Origin: Treponema sp.
Lineage (GTDB): Bacteria; Spirochaetota; Spirochaetia; Treponematales; Treponemataceae
Assembly (NCBI GenBank): GCA_024402635.1
Contig: JAKSTJ010000008.1
Location: 1 to 64,000, forward strand
DNA: 64,000 bases
Reading direction: 5' to 3'
Position numbers and translations under genes: made by a program. The notes under the pieces were generated by a model. The model did no database searches and was not told the DNA's origin. It saw only the letters and a list, made by a program, of their open reading frames with translations. Below are positions 42,069-51,268 of this stretch, piece after piece. How positions within the stretch are numbered: the first letter of the stretch is position 1; every line of letters begins with the position of its first letter.

Positions 42069-43217
42069 TTATTCATCTTTTTCCAATTTCATTAATTCTA
42101 TAGCTGCAATTTTGTCATTTGGATCAAATTCTAAAACCGTAGTAAAATAATTTCTGGCATCCTGTTTTCTTCCTTCTGCAAGTGCAAGATATCCTAAGTT
42201 AGAAATTACTTTTGTACTTTCTGGTTCAATTGCAAAGGCTTTCTCCAGATTTTCTTTCGCTTTCTTAAAATCTTTTTCCTGAATATAGCACAAAGCCAGT
42301 TCATTAAAAGTATCAGAATTATCAGCACCATATTTTACAGCTTCTTCAAAAGCAAGTCTTGCATCAGCAAAACGTTCAATTTTTCTTAATCCCCATCCTA
42401 GCAGGAACCAACCATTCCAGACATCAGGATTTGACTGCAAGAAAACTCTAATTTCTTCAAGCCCCTTTTCTTCTTCACCATTCATTATCAATTCATAAGC
42501 ATTACTGAATCGAACATCATCCATATTCTGGCTTTTAATATTATTAACAATTTCAGAAGCTCTTTCTTTCTTGTAAATACCATTTTCGCCTAAATCTTCA
42601 TCAGATAAATCAACAGTTAATGCTAAATATGAATCAAAACAATCTTTTGCTTCTCTATATTTATGCTGTTTTAAATAGAAAAATCCTGCGTTAAAAAAAG
42701 CATCTGTTAATGGAGGATCAGCTTCCATCGCCTGCAAATAATAAGATAAAGCATCATTATCATAAGCATCAGCATCTTCAAATAATCCATTTCTTCTGTA
42801 ACTATCAGCTCTTTGATCTAAGAATAACGCATAATTCAAAACAACAGCTTCGTCTTCTGGATCAAAACCATACAAAGCCATAAAAATTTCTTCTGCTAAA
42901 TCCCAGTCTTCATTTTTAGTTTTAAGAATAGCAGCTTCACATAATTCTTTTTTGAGATTAGGTTTTACCTTTTTCAAAATTGAGCGATAATAATCTAAAT
43001 GAGGATTCTTTTTATCATATGCCAAGACAGTTAAGAGACCTGCTAAAACCTGTTCAGTTGTAATTTCTTCCGGATTAAATGAACCTGGATCTTCATCAGT
43101 TTTTCTTTGTACTGGAAGTTTAATTGTTTTATCAATTGGAAAAGCTGAATCTGAAATATTAAAATTTTCTGGAATTTCAATAAAATAGATACCCTCAAGA
43201 GCATTTGTACTACTCAT
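42069..43217 (-). CDS. TPR-repeat protein
   Basis: A 382-aa protein with at least six tetratricopeptide repeats, clearest at about 95-190 and 245-380 (AWNGWFLLGWGLRKIERFADARLAFEEAVKYG; FNELALCYIQEKDFKKAKENLEKAFAI). No signal peptide or membrane segment; the first 70 residues are an unrelated proline/acid-rich head. RBS AAGGTG. It follows the PilZ protein gene by 44 bp in the same direction. Likely a protein-protein scaffold. Confidence 0.85.
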   Translation of the reverse strand: MSSTNALEGIYFIEIPENFNISDSAFPIDKTIKLPVQRKTDEDPGSFNPEEITTEQVLAGLLTVLAYDKKNPHLDYYRSILKKVKPNLKKELCEAAILKTKNEDWDLAEEIFMALYGFDPEDEAVVLNYALFLDQRADSYRRNGLFEDADAYDNDALSYYLQAMEADPPLTDAFFNAGFFYLKQHKYREAKDCFDSYLALTVDLSDEDLGENGIYKKERASEIVNNIKSQNMDDVRFSNAYELIMNGEEEKGLEEIRVFLQSNPDVWNGWFLLGWGLRKIERFADARLAFEEAVKYGADNSDTFNELALCYIQEKDFKKAKENLEKAFAIEPESTKVISNLGYLALAEGRKQDARNYFTTVLEFDPNDKIAAIELMKLEKDE

Positions 43218-43261
43218 AAAAACACCTTATATAAAAAAATAATTAGCGAGACAATTAATAT

Positions 43262-44113
43262 TTATTCTGAAACTGCAGTCTGTGATTCTGCATTCTGTTG
43301 ATTACCTAATACAGATTTCTGGAATGTAGTAATAAAACTATTGATGTGAAGTTTATATGTCATAGGTACAATATCATTATTAAAGGCAATATGTACACTA
43401 GAAATATCTTTTCTTCCTTCCAAAAATTCTGCTCTAGGAATTATTCCCTGAACAATAATTGATTCATTTGTATCAATAAAATCTATTTTCAGATTAATTG
43501 GTTTTCCAACAAGAAATTTTGGAACTCCAACTAACATTACTTTTGCACCAGAGAATGACAAATCTTTCAAAATACAACGTCTTGGAACATTATCTATCCA
43601 AACAACAGATTCTTCTTTTTCAATTCCAAGTTTTCTTAATGTATTTTTATTTATATCAATACGATCTTCTTTTCTATTGTAAAAGTTTTCACTTGCTTCA
43701 AGAAATTCACCAATTCTATAAATTAATTCATCAGGTGGTCTTTGAGTAAAATCTAAAGTTACAACAGATAATTCTTTTGTATTCTGATATGGTTCCAAAC
43801 TTTGAACACTACATGTAACGTAAAAATGAATTGTTTCATTACCCTGATCAATAAAACAATATTTTAACTGTACTGTTGCATCTTTATTTTTCTGCATTTC
43901 CTGATATGCACCACTACCAGTTCCAATAATTATTTTTGCCATTTGTAATGTTGATGAATTAATAATACATGGCCATTGTCCACCATTACATTTTAAGTAA
44001 ACTTGTCGAGGGTCTATATGAAGTGCTTTTAAATTTGCTTTTGTGAAAACAATTTCTTTATCTCTAAAAAAATCATAATATTTCGCAATTTGATTACTGT
44101 TTACAATAGCCAT
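43262..44113 (-). CDS. PilZ-domain (c-di-GMP-binding) protein
   Basis: A 283-aa protein with a novel-looking N-terminal domain (1-140) and a C-terminal PilZ domain with both ligand motifs: RxxxR at 147-151 (RKEDR) and D/N-x-S-x-x-G at 184-189 (DLSFSG). Probable cytoplasmic c-di-GMP effector; in spirochaetes PilZ proteins affect motility and chemotaxis (family knowledge). TATACT on the minus strand at 44128-44123 is 9 bases before the ATG, with no SD. Confidence 0.88.
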   Translation of the reverse strand: MAIVNSNQIAKYYDFFRDKEIVFTKANLKALHIDPRQVYLKCNGGQWPCIINSSTLQMAKIIIGTGSGAYQEMQKNKDATVQLKYCFIDQGNETIHFYVTCSVQSLEPYQNTKELSVVTLDFTQRPPDELIYRIGEFLEASENFYNRKEDRIDINKNTLRKLGIEKEESVVWIDNVPRRCILKDLSFSGAKVMLVGVPKFLVGKPINLKIDFIDTNESIIVQGIIPRAEFLEGRKDISSVHIAFNNDIVPMTYKLHINSFITTFQKSVLGNQQNAESQTAVSE

Positions 44114-44171
44114 ATATTAAATAGTATATTAAAGATTGGTTTCTAGCAAGTTATTTAGCAAATAAATTAAT

Positions 44172-44204
44172 AAAAAAAACAGGCTACTTTATAGTAACCT
44201 GTTT
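44172..44204 (-). terminator. Terminator at the end of the ribosomal superoperon
   Basis: AAACAGGCTACT (44177-44188) pairs with AGTAACCTGTTT (44193-44204), one mismatch; on the minus strand eight Ts follow. It ends transcription after the zinc-ribbon gene. Confidence 0.8.
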
Positions 44205-44227
44205 CATGAAAATTAAAAATATTTCAA

Positions 44228-44443
44228 TTATTCTGCTGCAGCTTCTGTTGCTGCTGGAGCAGCTACTGCATTTCTAGCTTTGTTTTTTAAGTTAGCATTA
44301 CAGAATTTACAAATATTTAATGTATTTCCATCTACTTCCTTTTCAAAAAGAACTTTAATATTTTCTTTTCCACAGATAGGGCATTTACCTCTTCCGTGCT
44401 GAGGAAGTGTTCTGATACCAGCTCCACGGTGATTCTTAGACAT
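44228..44443 (-). CDS. Small zinc-ribbon protein at the end of the rplQ operon
   Basis: A 71-aa basic protein with a CPICG..CKFC zinc ribbon (CxxC about 20-23 and 44-47) between an Arg/His/Gly N-terminus and an Ala/Glu tail. It lies 59 bp after rplQ before the operon terminator, with SD AAGGAG. Similar in layout to small ribosomal or ribosome-associated proteins (L28/L33-like), but no family is assigned. Expected to be expressed with r-proteins. Confidence 0.7.
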   Translation of the reverse strand: MSKNHRGAGIRTLPQHGRGKCPICGKENIKVLFEKEVDGNTLNICKFCNANLKNKARNAVAAPAATEAAAE

Positions 44444-44502
44444 ATTGAACTCCTTTTATATAAGGCCAAACTTAAGTCCAGCCTTATGAGTTTTCCTCAA
44501 AC

Positions 44503-45042
44503 TTATTCAGCTTTTGGTTCTTCTTTCTTTTCAGCAGTCTTTTTTGAAGTTGCTTTTTTTGCTGGTTTTTCAGCAGCATCTTCTTTTGACTTGCTTGATG
44601 TTGTTTTTTTAGCTTTTGTTGTTGCGCTTGCTTTTGGAGCTGCTTTTTTAGCAGGTTTTTCTGCTTTTTCAGCTTCTGTTTCAAGTTTGAAATCAACTAA
44701 TTCTAAAATTACTACATCAGCAGCATCACCCTGACGATATCCTAATTTAAGAACACGAGTATATCCACCATTACGATCTTTCATACGTGGTGCGATATCA
44801 GTAAACAATTTATTAAGAATTTTTTCATCCTGAATAAATTTTGCTACTTCACGACGATTATGTACTGTGTCTTCTTTAGCTCTTGTGATAAGCTTTTCAG
44901 CTGATTTACGTACTTCAAGAGCCTTTGATTTAGTAGTAGTAATTCTCTCATATCTGAAGAGTGATGTTACCATATTTCTAGACATAGCACGGCGATGTGC
45001 TGTTGTTCGTGAAAGCGGATTAAAACCATTCTTATGATTCAT
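44503..45042 (-). CDS. rplQ: 50S ribosomal protein L17 with extra C-terminal tail
   Basis: Residues 1-118 are a normal bL17 ([44 protein letters not shown]). The final 61 residues form an Ala/Lys/Glu-rich tail (PAKKA repeats), giving 179 aa against about 120. The tail is low-complexity and histone-like. It overlaps rpoA by 11 bases. Confidence 0.95.
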   Translation of the reverse strand: MNHKNGFNPLSRTTAHRRAMSRNMVTSLFRYERITTTKSKALEVRKSAEKLITRAKEDTVHNRREVAKFIQDEKILNKLFTDIAPRMKDRNGGYTRVLKLGYRQGDAADVVILELVDFKLETEAEKAEKPAKKAAPKASATTKAKKTTSSKSKEDAAEKPAKKATSKKTAEKKEEPKAE

Positions 45043-46081
45043 CTGATTCTTCCTTCTGCTTAGTTAAGTTGGCAGCATTCTTAAGATGACTATAATCTGT
45101 CATTCCAAGAGTAAGATTCCATTCAAGGAGTTTCTCTTTAATTTCAGCAAGAGACTTTTTACCAAAGTTTCTTGTTTTTGCAATGTCATCTTCAGTTTTT
45201 TTAGTTAATTCGCCGATTGTACGAATATTTGCATTTTTCAAACAATTTGATGAACGAACTGAAAGTTCAAGCTCTTCTACTGGAGTATTGAGCAATTTCT
45301 GAACTCCTTCATCTCCTTCATCTGTTTCATCTGCCCCAATTACATCTTTATCATTAAAGTTGATAAAAATTGAGAAATGATCTTTTGCAATTTTTGCAGC
45401 TTCAGCTAATGCATCTTCTGGAGCAATTGTTCCATCTGTCCAAATTTCTAAGTTCAACTGGTCATAGTCAGATCTCTGTCCAACACGACAAGGTGTAATA
45501 GAATATTTAACTTTTGGAATTGGAGTGAAAATAGCATCCATAGGAATTGTTCCAAGAATTTCTTTTTCATTTAATTCTGCAGGAACATAACCTCTACCGA
45601 GATCAACTTCAATTTCAACATCAAGACGTGCTTCCTCATTCATTGTGAATACGAGCAAATCTTTAGTCATTACTTCAAGCTGACCTTCTTTTGCAAAATC
45701 ATCACTCTTAACTACACCAGGACCTTTGAATTCATAAAGAATTGTATCTTGTTCAAGATCACCAGGTAATTTAAGACGTATCTGTTTTAAACTATTAATA
45801 ATTTCAAGTGTATCTTCTGCAACATGTGGAATTGCTCCGAATTCACTATCAATTACTTTGGCAGTTCCATTTTCATCATAAGAAGTAATGCGAATTGCAG
45901 TAATTGCATAACCCTGAATTGATGAAAGAAGAACTCTTCTTAATGTGTTACCAACTGTTGTACCAAAACCTGTTTCAAATGGATACGCTGTAAATTTTCC
46001 GTAATTAGGGTTTGTACTCATGTGTTCAAATGAAATGCCTTTAGGCTTCTTAAAACCTTTAAGCAAATTTTTACGAGCCAT
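45032..46081 (-). CDS. rpoA: DNA-directed RNA polymerase alpha subunit
   Basis: 349 aa: N-terminal assembly domain ([18 protein letters not shown]) and C-terminal alphaCTD with the helix-hairpin-helix ([33 protein letters not shown]). Normal length plus a short acidic-basic tail. Lies 12 bp after rpsD and overlaps rplQ; alphaCTD residues for UP-element contact are intact. Confidence 0.97.
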   Translation of the reverse strand: MARKNLLKGFKKPKGISFEHMSTNPNYGKFTAYPFETGFGTTVGNTLRRVLLSSIQGYAITAIRITSYDENGTAKVIDSEFGAIPHVAEDTLEIINSLKQIRLKLPGDLEQDTILYEFKGPGVVKSDDFAKEGQLEVMTKDLLVFTMNEEARLDVEIEVDLGRGYVPAELNEKEILGTIPMDAIFTPIPKVKYSITPCRVGQRSDYDQLNLEIWTDGTIAPEDALAEAAKIAKDHFSIFINFNDKDVIGADETDEGDEGVQKLLNTPVEELELSVRSSNCLKNANIRTIGELTKKTEDDIAKTRNFGKKSLAEIKEKLLEWNLTLGMTDYSHLKNAANLTKQKEESDES

Positions 46082-46093
46082 TCGAACTCCTTA

Positions 46094-46687
46094 TTATTTA
46101 GAATAGTATTCAACAATAAGGTTTTCTTTAACTGCGTAATCAATATCACTTTTTGCAGCTAAGTTGATAACCTTTCCAGTAAAATTATCTTTATCTACTT
46201 CAAGCCATGCAGGAACAATCTTGTCACCATTTGCAACGAGCATTTTCTTTACACCTGAAGAAGATTTGCTTGTATCTTTGAAGGAGATAACATCACCTAC
46301 TTTTACTAAGTAAGAAGCGATATCTACTTTTTTTCCGTTTACTGTAACATGACCATGACTTACTAACTGTCTAGCCTGATTACGAGTTTTAGCAAAACCC
46401 ATACGGAAAATAACGTTATCTAATCTAGATTCCAAAATCTGGAGTAACATTTCACCTGTAATTCCATCTTTCTTTGTAGCCATAACGTAATATTTACGGA
46501 ACTGTTTTTCCATTACGCCATAGATGAATCTTACCTTCTGTTTTTCATCAAGCTGAATACCATATTCAGACTTCTTTCTTCTAACTTCTTTCTGATTTCT
46601 CTTAGATTCTTTAGTATAACCCATTACAACAGGATTGATTCCTAAAGCTTTACATCTTTTTAAGAGAGGTTGTGTGCTTTTTCCCAT
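46094..46687 (-). CDS. rpsD: 30S ribosomal protein S4
   Basis: 197 aa with the S4 RNA-binding domain (LESRLDNVIFRMGFAKTRNQARQLVSHGHVTVNGKKVD). The N-terminus lacks the CxxC zinc site (C- form). In E. coli S4 is the translational repressor of the alpha operon; here the structured leader before rpmJ is a candidate site. Confidence 0.96.
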   Translation of the reverse strand: MGKSTQPLLKRCKALGINPVVMGYTKESKRNQKEVRRKKSEYGIQLDEKQKVRFIYGVMEKQFRKYYVMATKKDGITGEMLLQILESRLDNVIFRMGFAKTRNQARQLVSHGHVTVNGKKVDIASYLVKVGDVISFKDTSKSSSGVKKMLVANGDKIVPAWLEVDKDNFTGKVINLAAKSDIDYAVKENLIVEYYSK

Positions 46688-46708
46688 AATTGCCTATCTC
46701 CTTCGTAA

Positions 46709-47089
46709 TTACATGCGTCGTGTCTTTCTAGGACGACAGCCATTATGTGGAATTGGAGTTACATCAGAAATTGATTTAACTTTCAAGCCCAACTGTCCCA
46801 AAGAACGAATAGCGTTTTCACGACCCATTCCAGGACCTTTTACATATACATGAACTTCACGCAAACCATAGCTTGCTGCTTTCTGAACTGCTGTTTCTGC
46901 TACTGACTGAGCAGCAAATGGTGTAGATTTTTTTGCACCACGGAAACCAAGTCCACCTGATGAAGCCCATGACAAAGCATTACCTTTCATATCAGTGATT
47001 GTTACGATAGTATTATTGAATGTTGCCTGAATGTAAACATTACCTTCATAAACACTCTTCTTTTCCTTTCGTTTTCTAACGGTAGCCAC
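46709..47089 (-). CDS. rpsK: 30S ribosomal protein S11
   Basis: 126 aa, normal uS11 ([38 protein letters not shown] end). GTG start with SD GGAGG. Part of the rpsM-rpsK-rpsD-rpoA-rplQ order. Confidence 0.96.
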   Translation of the reverse strand: MATVRKRKEKKSVYEGNVYIQATFNNTIVTITDMKGNALSWASSGGLGFRGAKKSTPFAAQSVAETAVQKAASYGLREVHVYVKGPGMGRENAIRSLGQLGLKVKSISDVTPIPHNGCRPRKTRRM

Positions 47090-47105
47090 TTATCTTTCCT
47101 CCGCC

Positions 47106-47474
47106 TTATGCTTTCTTCTTATTAGCAACTGTCTTCTTCTTACCCTTACGAGTACGAGCGTTTGTACGAGTTCGCTGTCCGCGTACTGGAAGACCTCTTT
47201 TGTGGCGAAGACCACGATAACAGCCAATGTCAATAAGACGTTTTAAATTAAGACCGATTTCTGAACGTAAACGTCCTTCTGTCTTAAAGTTAGCGTCAAT
47301 AACTTCACGAATTTTAGCTAATTCTTCCTGAGTAAGATCGTTTGCCATCTTAGAAGGATCAATTTTTGCCATTTCGCAAATTTTCAAAGCCGATGTACGG
47401 CCGATACCGTAAATATAAGTTAAAGCGGTATCTACATGTTTGTTAGGGATATCAACTCCCGCAATTCGAGCCAT
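47106..47474 (-). CDS. rpsM: 30S ribosomal protein S13
   Basis: 122 aa, normal uS13 ([32 protein letters not shown]-type end with basic tail). SD AAGGAG. Follows rpmJ directly. Confidence 0.96.
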   Translation of the reverse strand: MARIAGVDIPNKHVDTALTYIYGIGRTSALKICEMAKIDPSKMANDLTQEELAKIREVIDANFKTEGRLRSEIGLNLKRLIDIGCYRGLRHKRGLPVRGQRTRTNARTRKGKKKTVANKKKA

Positions 47475-47491
47475 CTGTTTCTCCTTAAGCC

Positions 47492-47605
47492 TTAGCCCTG
47501 TCTCTGCTTATGTTTTGGGTTTGTACAAATGATACGGATAATACCATTTCTCTTAATAACCTTACACTTATCACAGATAGGTTTTACACTGGTTCGTACT
47601 TTCAT
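47492..47605 (-). CDS. rpmJ: 50S ribosomal protein L36
   Basis: A 37-aa protein, [17 protein letters not shown] and so on, with the CxxC..C..H zinc site of bL36. It was found by translating the spacer between secY and rpsM. The ATG at 47605 has GGGGG as SD. It is the first gene after the leader at 47618-47697 and lies 17 bp from rpsM. Confidence 0.95.
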   Translation of the reverse strand: MKVRTSVKPICDKCKVIKRNGIIRIICTNPKHKQRQG

Positions 47606-47617
47606 ATAAAAGCCCCC

Positions 47618-47697
47618 ATGAGAATTGTATTTCACCGAACCTTAAGCACCACGCAATGTGAGCAATTCGGTAAAAATTAATATACCAAGATTCTCAT
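47618..47697 (-). promoter_or_regulatory. Nested inverted repeats in the leader of the rpmJ-rplQ operon
   Basis: ATGAGAAT (47618-47625) pairs with ATTCTCAT (47690-47697) and, inside, ACCGAA (47634-47639) pairs with TTCGGT (47666-47671). The 3' arm on the minus strand abuts the GGGGG SD of rpmJ, so the fold could block initiation. Alpha-operon leaders are bound by S4 in some bacteria (established knowledge); direct homology is not shown. TATATT at 47684-47679 is a possible -10 within the fold. Confidence 0.5.
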
Positions 47698-47750
47698 TTC
47701 TTTTCTACTATTAATTCACAAAAATTTTAAAATATCTTAAAAAAAATACG

Positions 47751-47782
47751 AAAAACTTGGTTTAATTTCTTAAACCAAGTTT
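47751..47782 (-). terminator. Intrinsic terminator after secY
   Basis: AAACTTGGTTTAA (47753-47765) and TTAAACCAAGTTT (47770-47782) form a perfect 13-bp stem with a 4-base loop; the minus strand then has T runs. It ends the S10-spc-secY transcript before the rpmJ operon. Confidence 0.85.
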
Positions 47783-47802
47783 CGATTTGATATTAAGTTC
47801 TA

Positions 47803-49137
47803 TTATAAACTTCGTGATCTGATTTTGCCCTTCTTTGTAAGACCATCTTGATGATGCATCTTAAGAAGTGCTTCAACCTGACTCATTGTATCCAAATCAA
47901 CACCTACCAAAATGATAAGTGAAGTACCACCCATCAGCTGAGCAACAGACTGAGGGAAGCCGAATGCATGTTGAACAACTGTCGGAATAACAGCGATCAA
48001 TGCAAGGAATAAAGATCCAGGTAATATAAGTCTATTTAATATTTTTGTAAGATATTCTTCTGTTTTATCAGAACGTACACCAGGGATGGAGCCGCCGTTT
48101 TCCCGGATGTTTCTTGCAATTTCTGTAGGGTTCAGTGTTACCTGAGTGTAGAAGTATGCAAAGAAGATAATAAGAAGTACTAACAAAATATTGTACCAAA
48201 CACCAGTTGGGTTTAAGAATCTCGAAAGAGCACCTACCCAAGGTTTTGCATTAGAACCATTTGCTAATGTAGATATAATAGACAAAGGTAATGTCAAAAT
48301 TGAAGAAGCAAAAATCAAAGGAATTACATTCGAAGGATTAACTTTGAATGGAATATATGTACTCTGACCACCATACATTTTTCTTCCAACTACACGCTTT
48401 GCATAGTTTACAGGAATCTTTCTCTGGCCTGATTCTTCAAAAATTACCAATGCAATAATTGCAATAAACATTACAAATACAAGGATGACAAATACCAGTC
48501 TTACTTCGTTTGCTTTTACAGCTCTAACCAATTCTACAATTGCATTAGGCATACGAGCAACGATACCGGCAAAAATCATCATTGAAATACCATTTCCAAT
48601 ACCACGAGCTGTAATTTGATCTCCTAACCATACAGTAATCATAGATCCAGTTGTGACTGTTACCATTGTAATCATTTTAAACATAACCTGATTCTGGATA
48701 ACAACACAATTTGGAATACTATTTGCATATACTGTTACACCCCAGGCCTGGATAAGACAAACAACGATTGTACCAATACGTGAGTACTGAGTAATCTTTC
48801 TCTGTCCTCCATCTTCCTGAGATATACGTTTAAGAGCAGGGAATATAATCACAGCAAGCTGCATAATAATCTGCATAGAAATGTAAGGCATTACACCAAG
48901 CATGAAAATCGAGAAGTTAGAGAATGCTCCACCAACAAAGAAGTCCATATAACTTGCGAACGCATTATTATTTTCTTTTGCTAAATTGTCAAAGTAATCA
49001 AGAAGAACTTTAGCATCAATTCCAGGAACAGTAATAACTGAACCTAAACGGAAAACTGCTAAAATAAGCAATGTAAAGAACATTCGCTTTCTTAATTCTT
49101 TAACTTTAAACATATTTACAATTGGATTGCTTGCCAT
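47803..49137 (-). CDS. secY: Protein translocase subunit SecY
   Basis: 444 aa, ten-helix SecYEG channel; GIDAKVLLDYF, YFYTQVTLNP-TEIARN, IPGVRSDKTEEYL and GGTSLIILVGVDLDT are characteristic. Ends the spc part; adk, map and infA, which often follow secY, are not in the window. Confidence 0.97.
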   Translation of the reverse strand: MASNPIVNMFKVKELRKRMFFTLLILAVFRLGSVITVPGIDAKVLLDYFDNLAKENNNAFASYMDFFVGGAFSNFSIFMLGVMPYISMQIIMQLAVIIFPALKRISQEDGGQRKITQYSRIGTIVVCLIQAWGVTVYANSIPNCVVIQNQVMFKMITMVTVTTGSMITVWLGDQITARGIGNGISMMIFAGIVARMPNAIVELVRAVKANEVRLVFVILVFVMFIAIIALVIFEESGQRKIPVNYAKRVVGRKMYGGQSTYIPFKVNPSNVIPLIFASSILTLPLSIISTLANGSNAKPWVGALSRFLNPTGVWYNILLVLLIIFFAYFYTQVTLNPTEIARNIRENGGSIPGVRSDKTEEYLTKILNRLILPGSLFLALIAVIPTVVQHAFGFPQSVAQLMGGTSLIILVGVDLDTMSQVEALLKMHHQDGLTKKGKIRSRSL

Positions 49138-49150
49138 GGTCTACTCCGGA

Positions 49151-49633
49151 TTATTTCTCGCTTTCAGCAGCTTTTACTGAACCGCCAGCTTTTTCAATTT
49201 TAGCTTTAGCAGATTCTGAAACTTTTGCTACTTCAACAGTAAGTTTCTTTGAAAGGTCACCGTTTCCAAGAATTTTTACAACAGATTTACTCTTTGCAGA
49301 GAAGAAACCTTTTGCAACAAGTGATTCATTGTTTACAGTTTCACCATCATTAAATTTTGCTTCAAGCTGATCAACGTTGATACATACGTATTCTTTCTTG
49401 AAAGGATAGTTTGAAAATCCTTTATGAGCGATACGTCTGTAAAGTGGCATCTGTCCACCTTCGAAACCAACGTAAGTCTTTCCACCAGAACGTGACTGCT
49501 GACCTTTGTTACCTTTACCAGCTGTTGTACCGAGTCCTGAAGAAGAACCACGACCAACTCGTTTTGGCTGTTTGTTAGCACCCTGAGGAGCGCTAAGGAT
49601 TGGATTATATTCTGCCATTTTAGATCTCCTCAA
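49151..49633 (-). CDS. rplO: 50S ribosomal protein L15
   Basis: 160 aa uL15 with Gly-rich GSGLGTTAGKGNKGQQSRSGG. A short Ala/Glu/Lys tail makes it slightly longer than 145. Overlaps rpmD by 14 bases. Confidence 0.96.
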   Translation of the reverse strand: MRRSKMAEYNPILSAPQGANKQPKRVGRGSSSGLGTTAGKGNKGQQSRSGGKTYVGFEGGQMPLYRRIAHKGFSNYPFKKEYVCINVDQLEAKFNDGETVNNESLVAKGFFSAKSKSVVKILGNGDLSKKLTVEVAKVSESAKAKIEKAGGSVKAAESEK

Positions 49634-49808
49634 CTTTTACTAAGTGAGATACAGCAGCAATCATTCCACGAACAGCTTCATTGTCAGTAAGAACGTTAGA
49701 TGAACTAATTTTCTTAAGACCGAGACTGCGTACTGTAGCAACTTTAGCAGGTTTCTGACCAATTGTACTTTTAATTAATGTAACTTTTAACTGTTTTGCT
49801 TTAGCCAT
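49620..49808 (-). CDS. rpmD: 50S ribosomal protein L30
   Basis: 62 aa uL30 (LIKSTIGQKPAKVATVRSLGLKKI). Lies between rpsE (3-bp gap) and rplO (overlap), in the classic spc order. Confidence 0.95.
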   Translation of the reverse strand: MAKAKQLKVTLIKSTIGQKPAKVATVRSLGLKKISSSNVLTDNEAVRGMIAAVSHLVKVEEI

Positions 49809-49811
49809 ACA

Positions 49812-50330
49812 TTAACCCCACAACTCATCAAGAGTTTTACCTCTATTGGCAGCAACTTTTTTAGCGTCCATTAATTTTGAGATTGCATCAAATGTTGCAC
49901 GAACAACATTTACTGCAGAGTTAGATCCCAATGATTTAGACTGAACGTCTGTTGCACCAGCAGCATCCATGATATCACGTACTGTACCACCAGCGATAAT
50001 TCCAGTACCGGAACAAGCAGGTTTTAACAATACTTCAGAGCTCTTATATTTACCAATCATATCATGTGGTAAAGTTCCGTTTTTCAATGGAACAGTAATA
50101 AGATTTCTCTTAGCTTTATCAATACTCTTTTTAATAGCTTCAGATACATCGTTAGCTTTACCAAGTCCGTATCCTACACGACCTTTACCATCACCTACAA
50201 TTGTAAGAGCTGAGAACGACATACGACGTCCACCTTTTACAGTTTTGCAAGTTCTGTTAAGTTTTACGAGTTTTTCTACAAACTCTTTTTCTTTTGGCTC
50301 TTTATCAAATTTTTTCTGATGTTCTTCCAT
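49812..50330 (-). CDS. rpsE: 30S ribosomal protein S5
   Basis: 172 aa uS5 with GKGRVGYGLGKANDV and SKSLGSNSAVNVVRA. Slightly acid-basic N-terminal tail of about 15 residues. SD in normal position. Confidence 0.96.
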   Translation of the reverse strand: MEEHQKKFDKEPKEKEFVEKLVKLNRTCKTVKGGRRMSFSALTIVGDGKGRVGYGLGKANDVSEAIKKSIDKAKRNLITVPLKNGTLPHDMIGKYKSSEVLLKPACSGTGIIAGGTVRDIMDAAGATDVQSKSLGSNSAVNVVRATFDAISKLMDAKKVAANRGKTLDELWG

Positions 50331-50339
50331 TTCTAACTC

Positions 50340-50702
50340 CTAGAATTCGATTCCGGCTTTACGAGTGCCATCAGCGAGAGCTTTAACAACACCATGATAA
50401 AGATATCCATTACGATCAAAAACTACCTTAGTAATTTTTTTATCTTTAAGACGAGCTCCTAAAGCTTCTCCGAGTTTTGCTGCACCTTCAGTTGTAGGTT
50501 TAATATCAGCAAAATCTTTTTCTAATGTAGAAATAGAAGCTAAAGTTTTACCTTCATCATCATCAATAACCTGTACAGAAAGATTTTTGTTACTGCGAGT
50601 AACAGTCATTCTTGGTCTTTCTGCAGTACCGTAAACTGATTTACGGATATGAATTTTTCTGTGCAAGCGTTTTCTGTTTTTATCGTTCAACTTCTTAAAC
50701 AT
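50340..50702 (-). CDS. rplR: 50S ribosomal protein L18
   Basis: 120 aa uL18 (5S rRNA binding), with [30 protein letters not shown] at the C-terminus. Normal length, in order between rplF and rpsE. Confidence 0.96.
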   Translation of the reverse strand: MFKKLNDKNRKRLHRKIHIRKSVYGTAERPRMTVTRSNKNLSVQVIDDDEGKTLASISTLEKDFADIKPTTEGAAKLGEALGARLKDKKITKVVFDRNGYLYHGVVKALADGTRKAGIEF

Positions 50703-50713
50703 ATTGCTTACCC

Positions 50714-51253
50714 TTATTTAACACCAGTCTTACCAACTTTACGTCGGATAACTTCTGTTTCGTAACGAATACCTTTTCCTTTATAAGGTTCTGGTTTTCT
50801 TAATTTACGAATCTGAGAACTAAATTCACCAACTAACTGCTTGTCAATACCAGAAATATTAACTTTTCCATCAGGAGTTGTAGCAACTGTTAATCCGTCT
50901 GGAATAATAGCAATATAGTCACTTGAATAACCAAGGTTCATAACAAGTTCTTTACCTTTTACTTCAGCACGGTAACCTACACCAGTAATAACTAATGTTT
51001 TAGTAAATCCGTCTGTAACACCTTTTACCATGTTGGAAATAAGGCTTCTGTAAAGACCATGATATGCGTTAGTCTGTTTCTCGTTATTTAAGGTTGTAAG
51101 AACGATCTGACCATCTTTTGTTTCAATTTTGATTGATGGATTTACAGGCTGTTTAAGTTCCCCTTTAGGACCTTTAACAGTAATAACACCATCAGCAAAA
51201 CTTACATTTACACCTGCTGGAAGAGCAACAGGAAGTTTACCTACTTTAGACAT
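50714..51253 (-). CDS. rplF: 50S ribosomal protein L6
   Basis: 179 aa uL6, two RRM-like halves; [11 protein letters not shown] motif near the C-terminus. Normal in length and position. Confidence 0.96.
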   Translation of the reverse strand: MSKVGKLPVALPAGVNVSFADGVITVKGPKGELKQPVNPSIKIETKDGQIVLTTLNNEKQTNAYHGLYRSLISNMVKGVTDGFTKTLVITGVGYRAEVKGKELVMNLGYSSDYIAIIPDGLTVATTPDGKVNISGIDKQLVGEFSSQIRKLRKPEPYKGKGIRYETEVIRRKVGKTGVK

Positions 51254-51268
51254 ACCTTCTGCCCCCTA

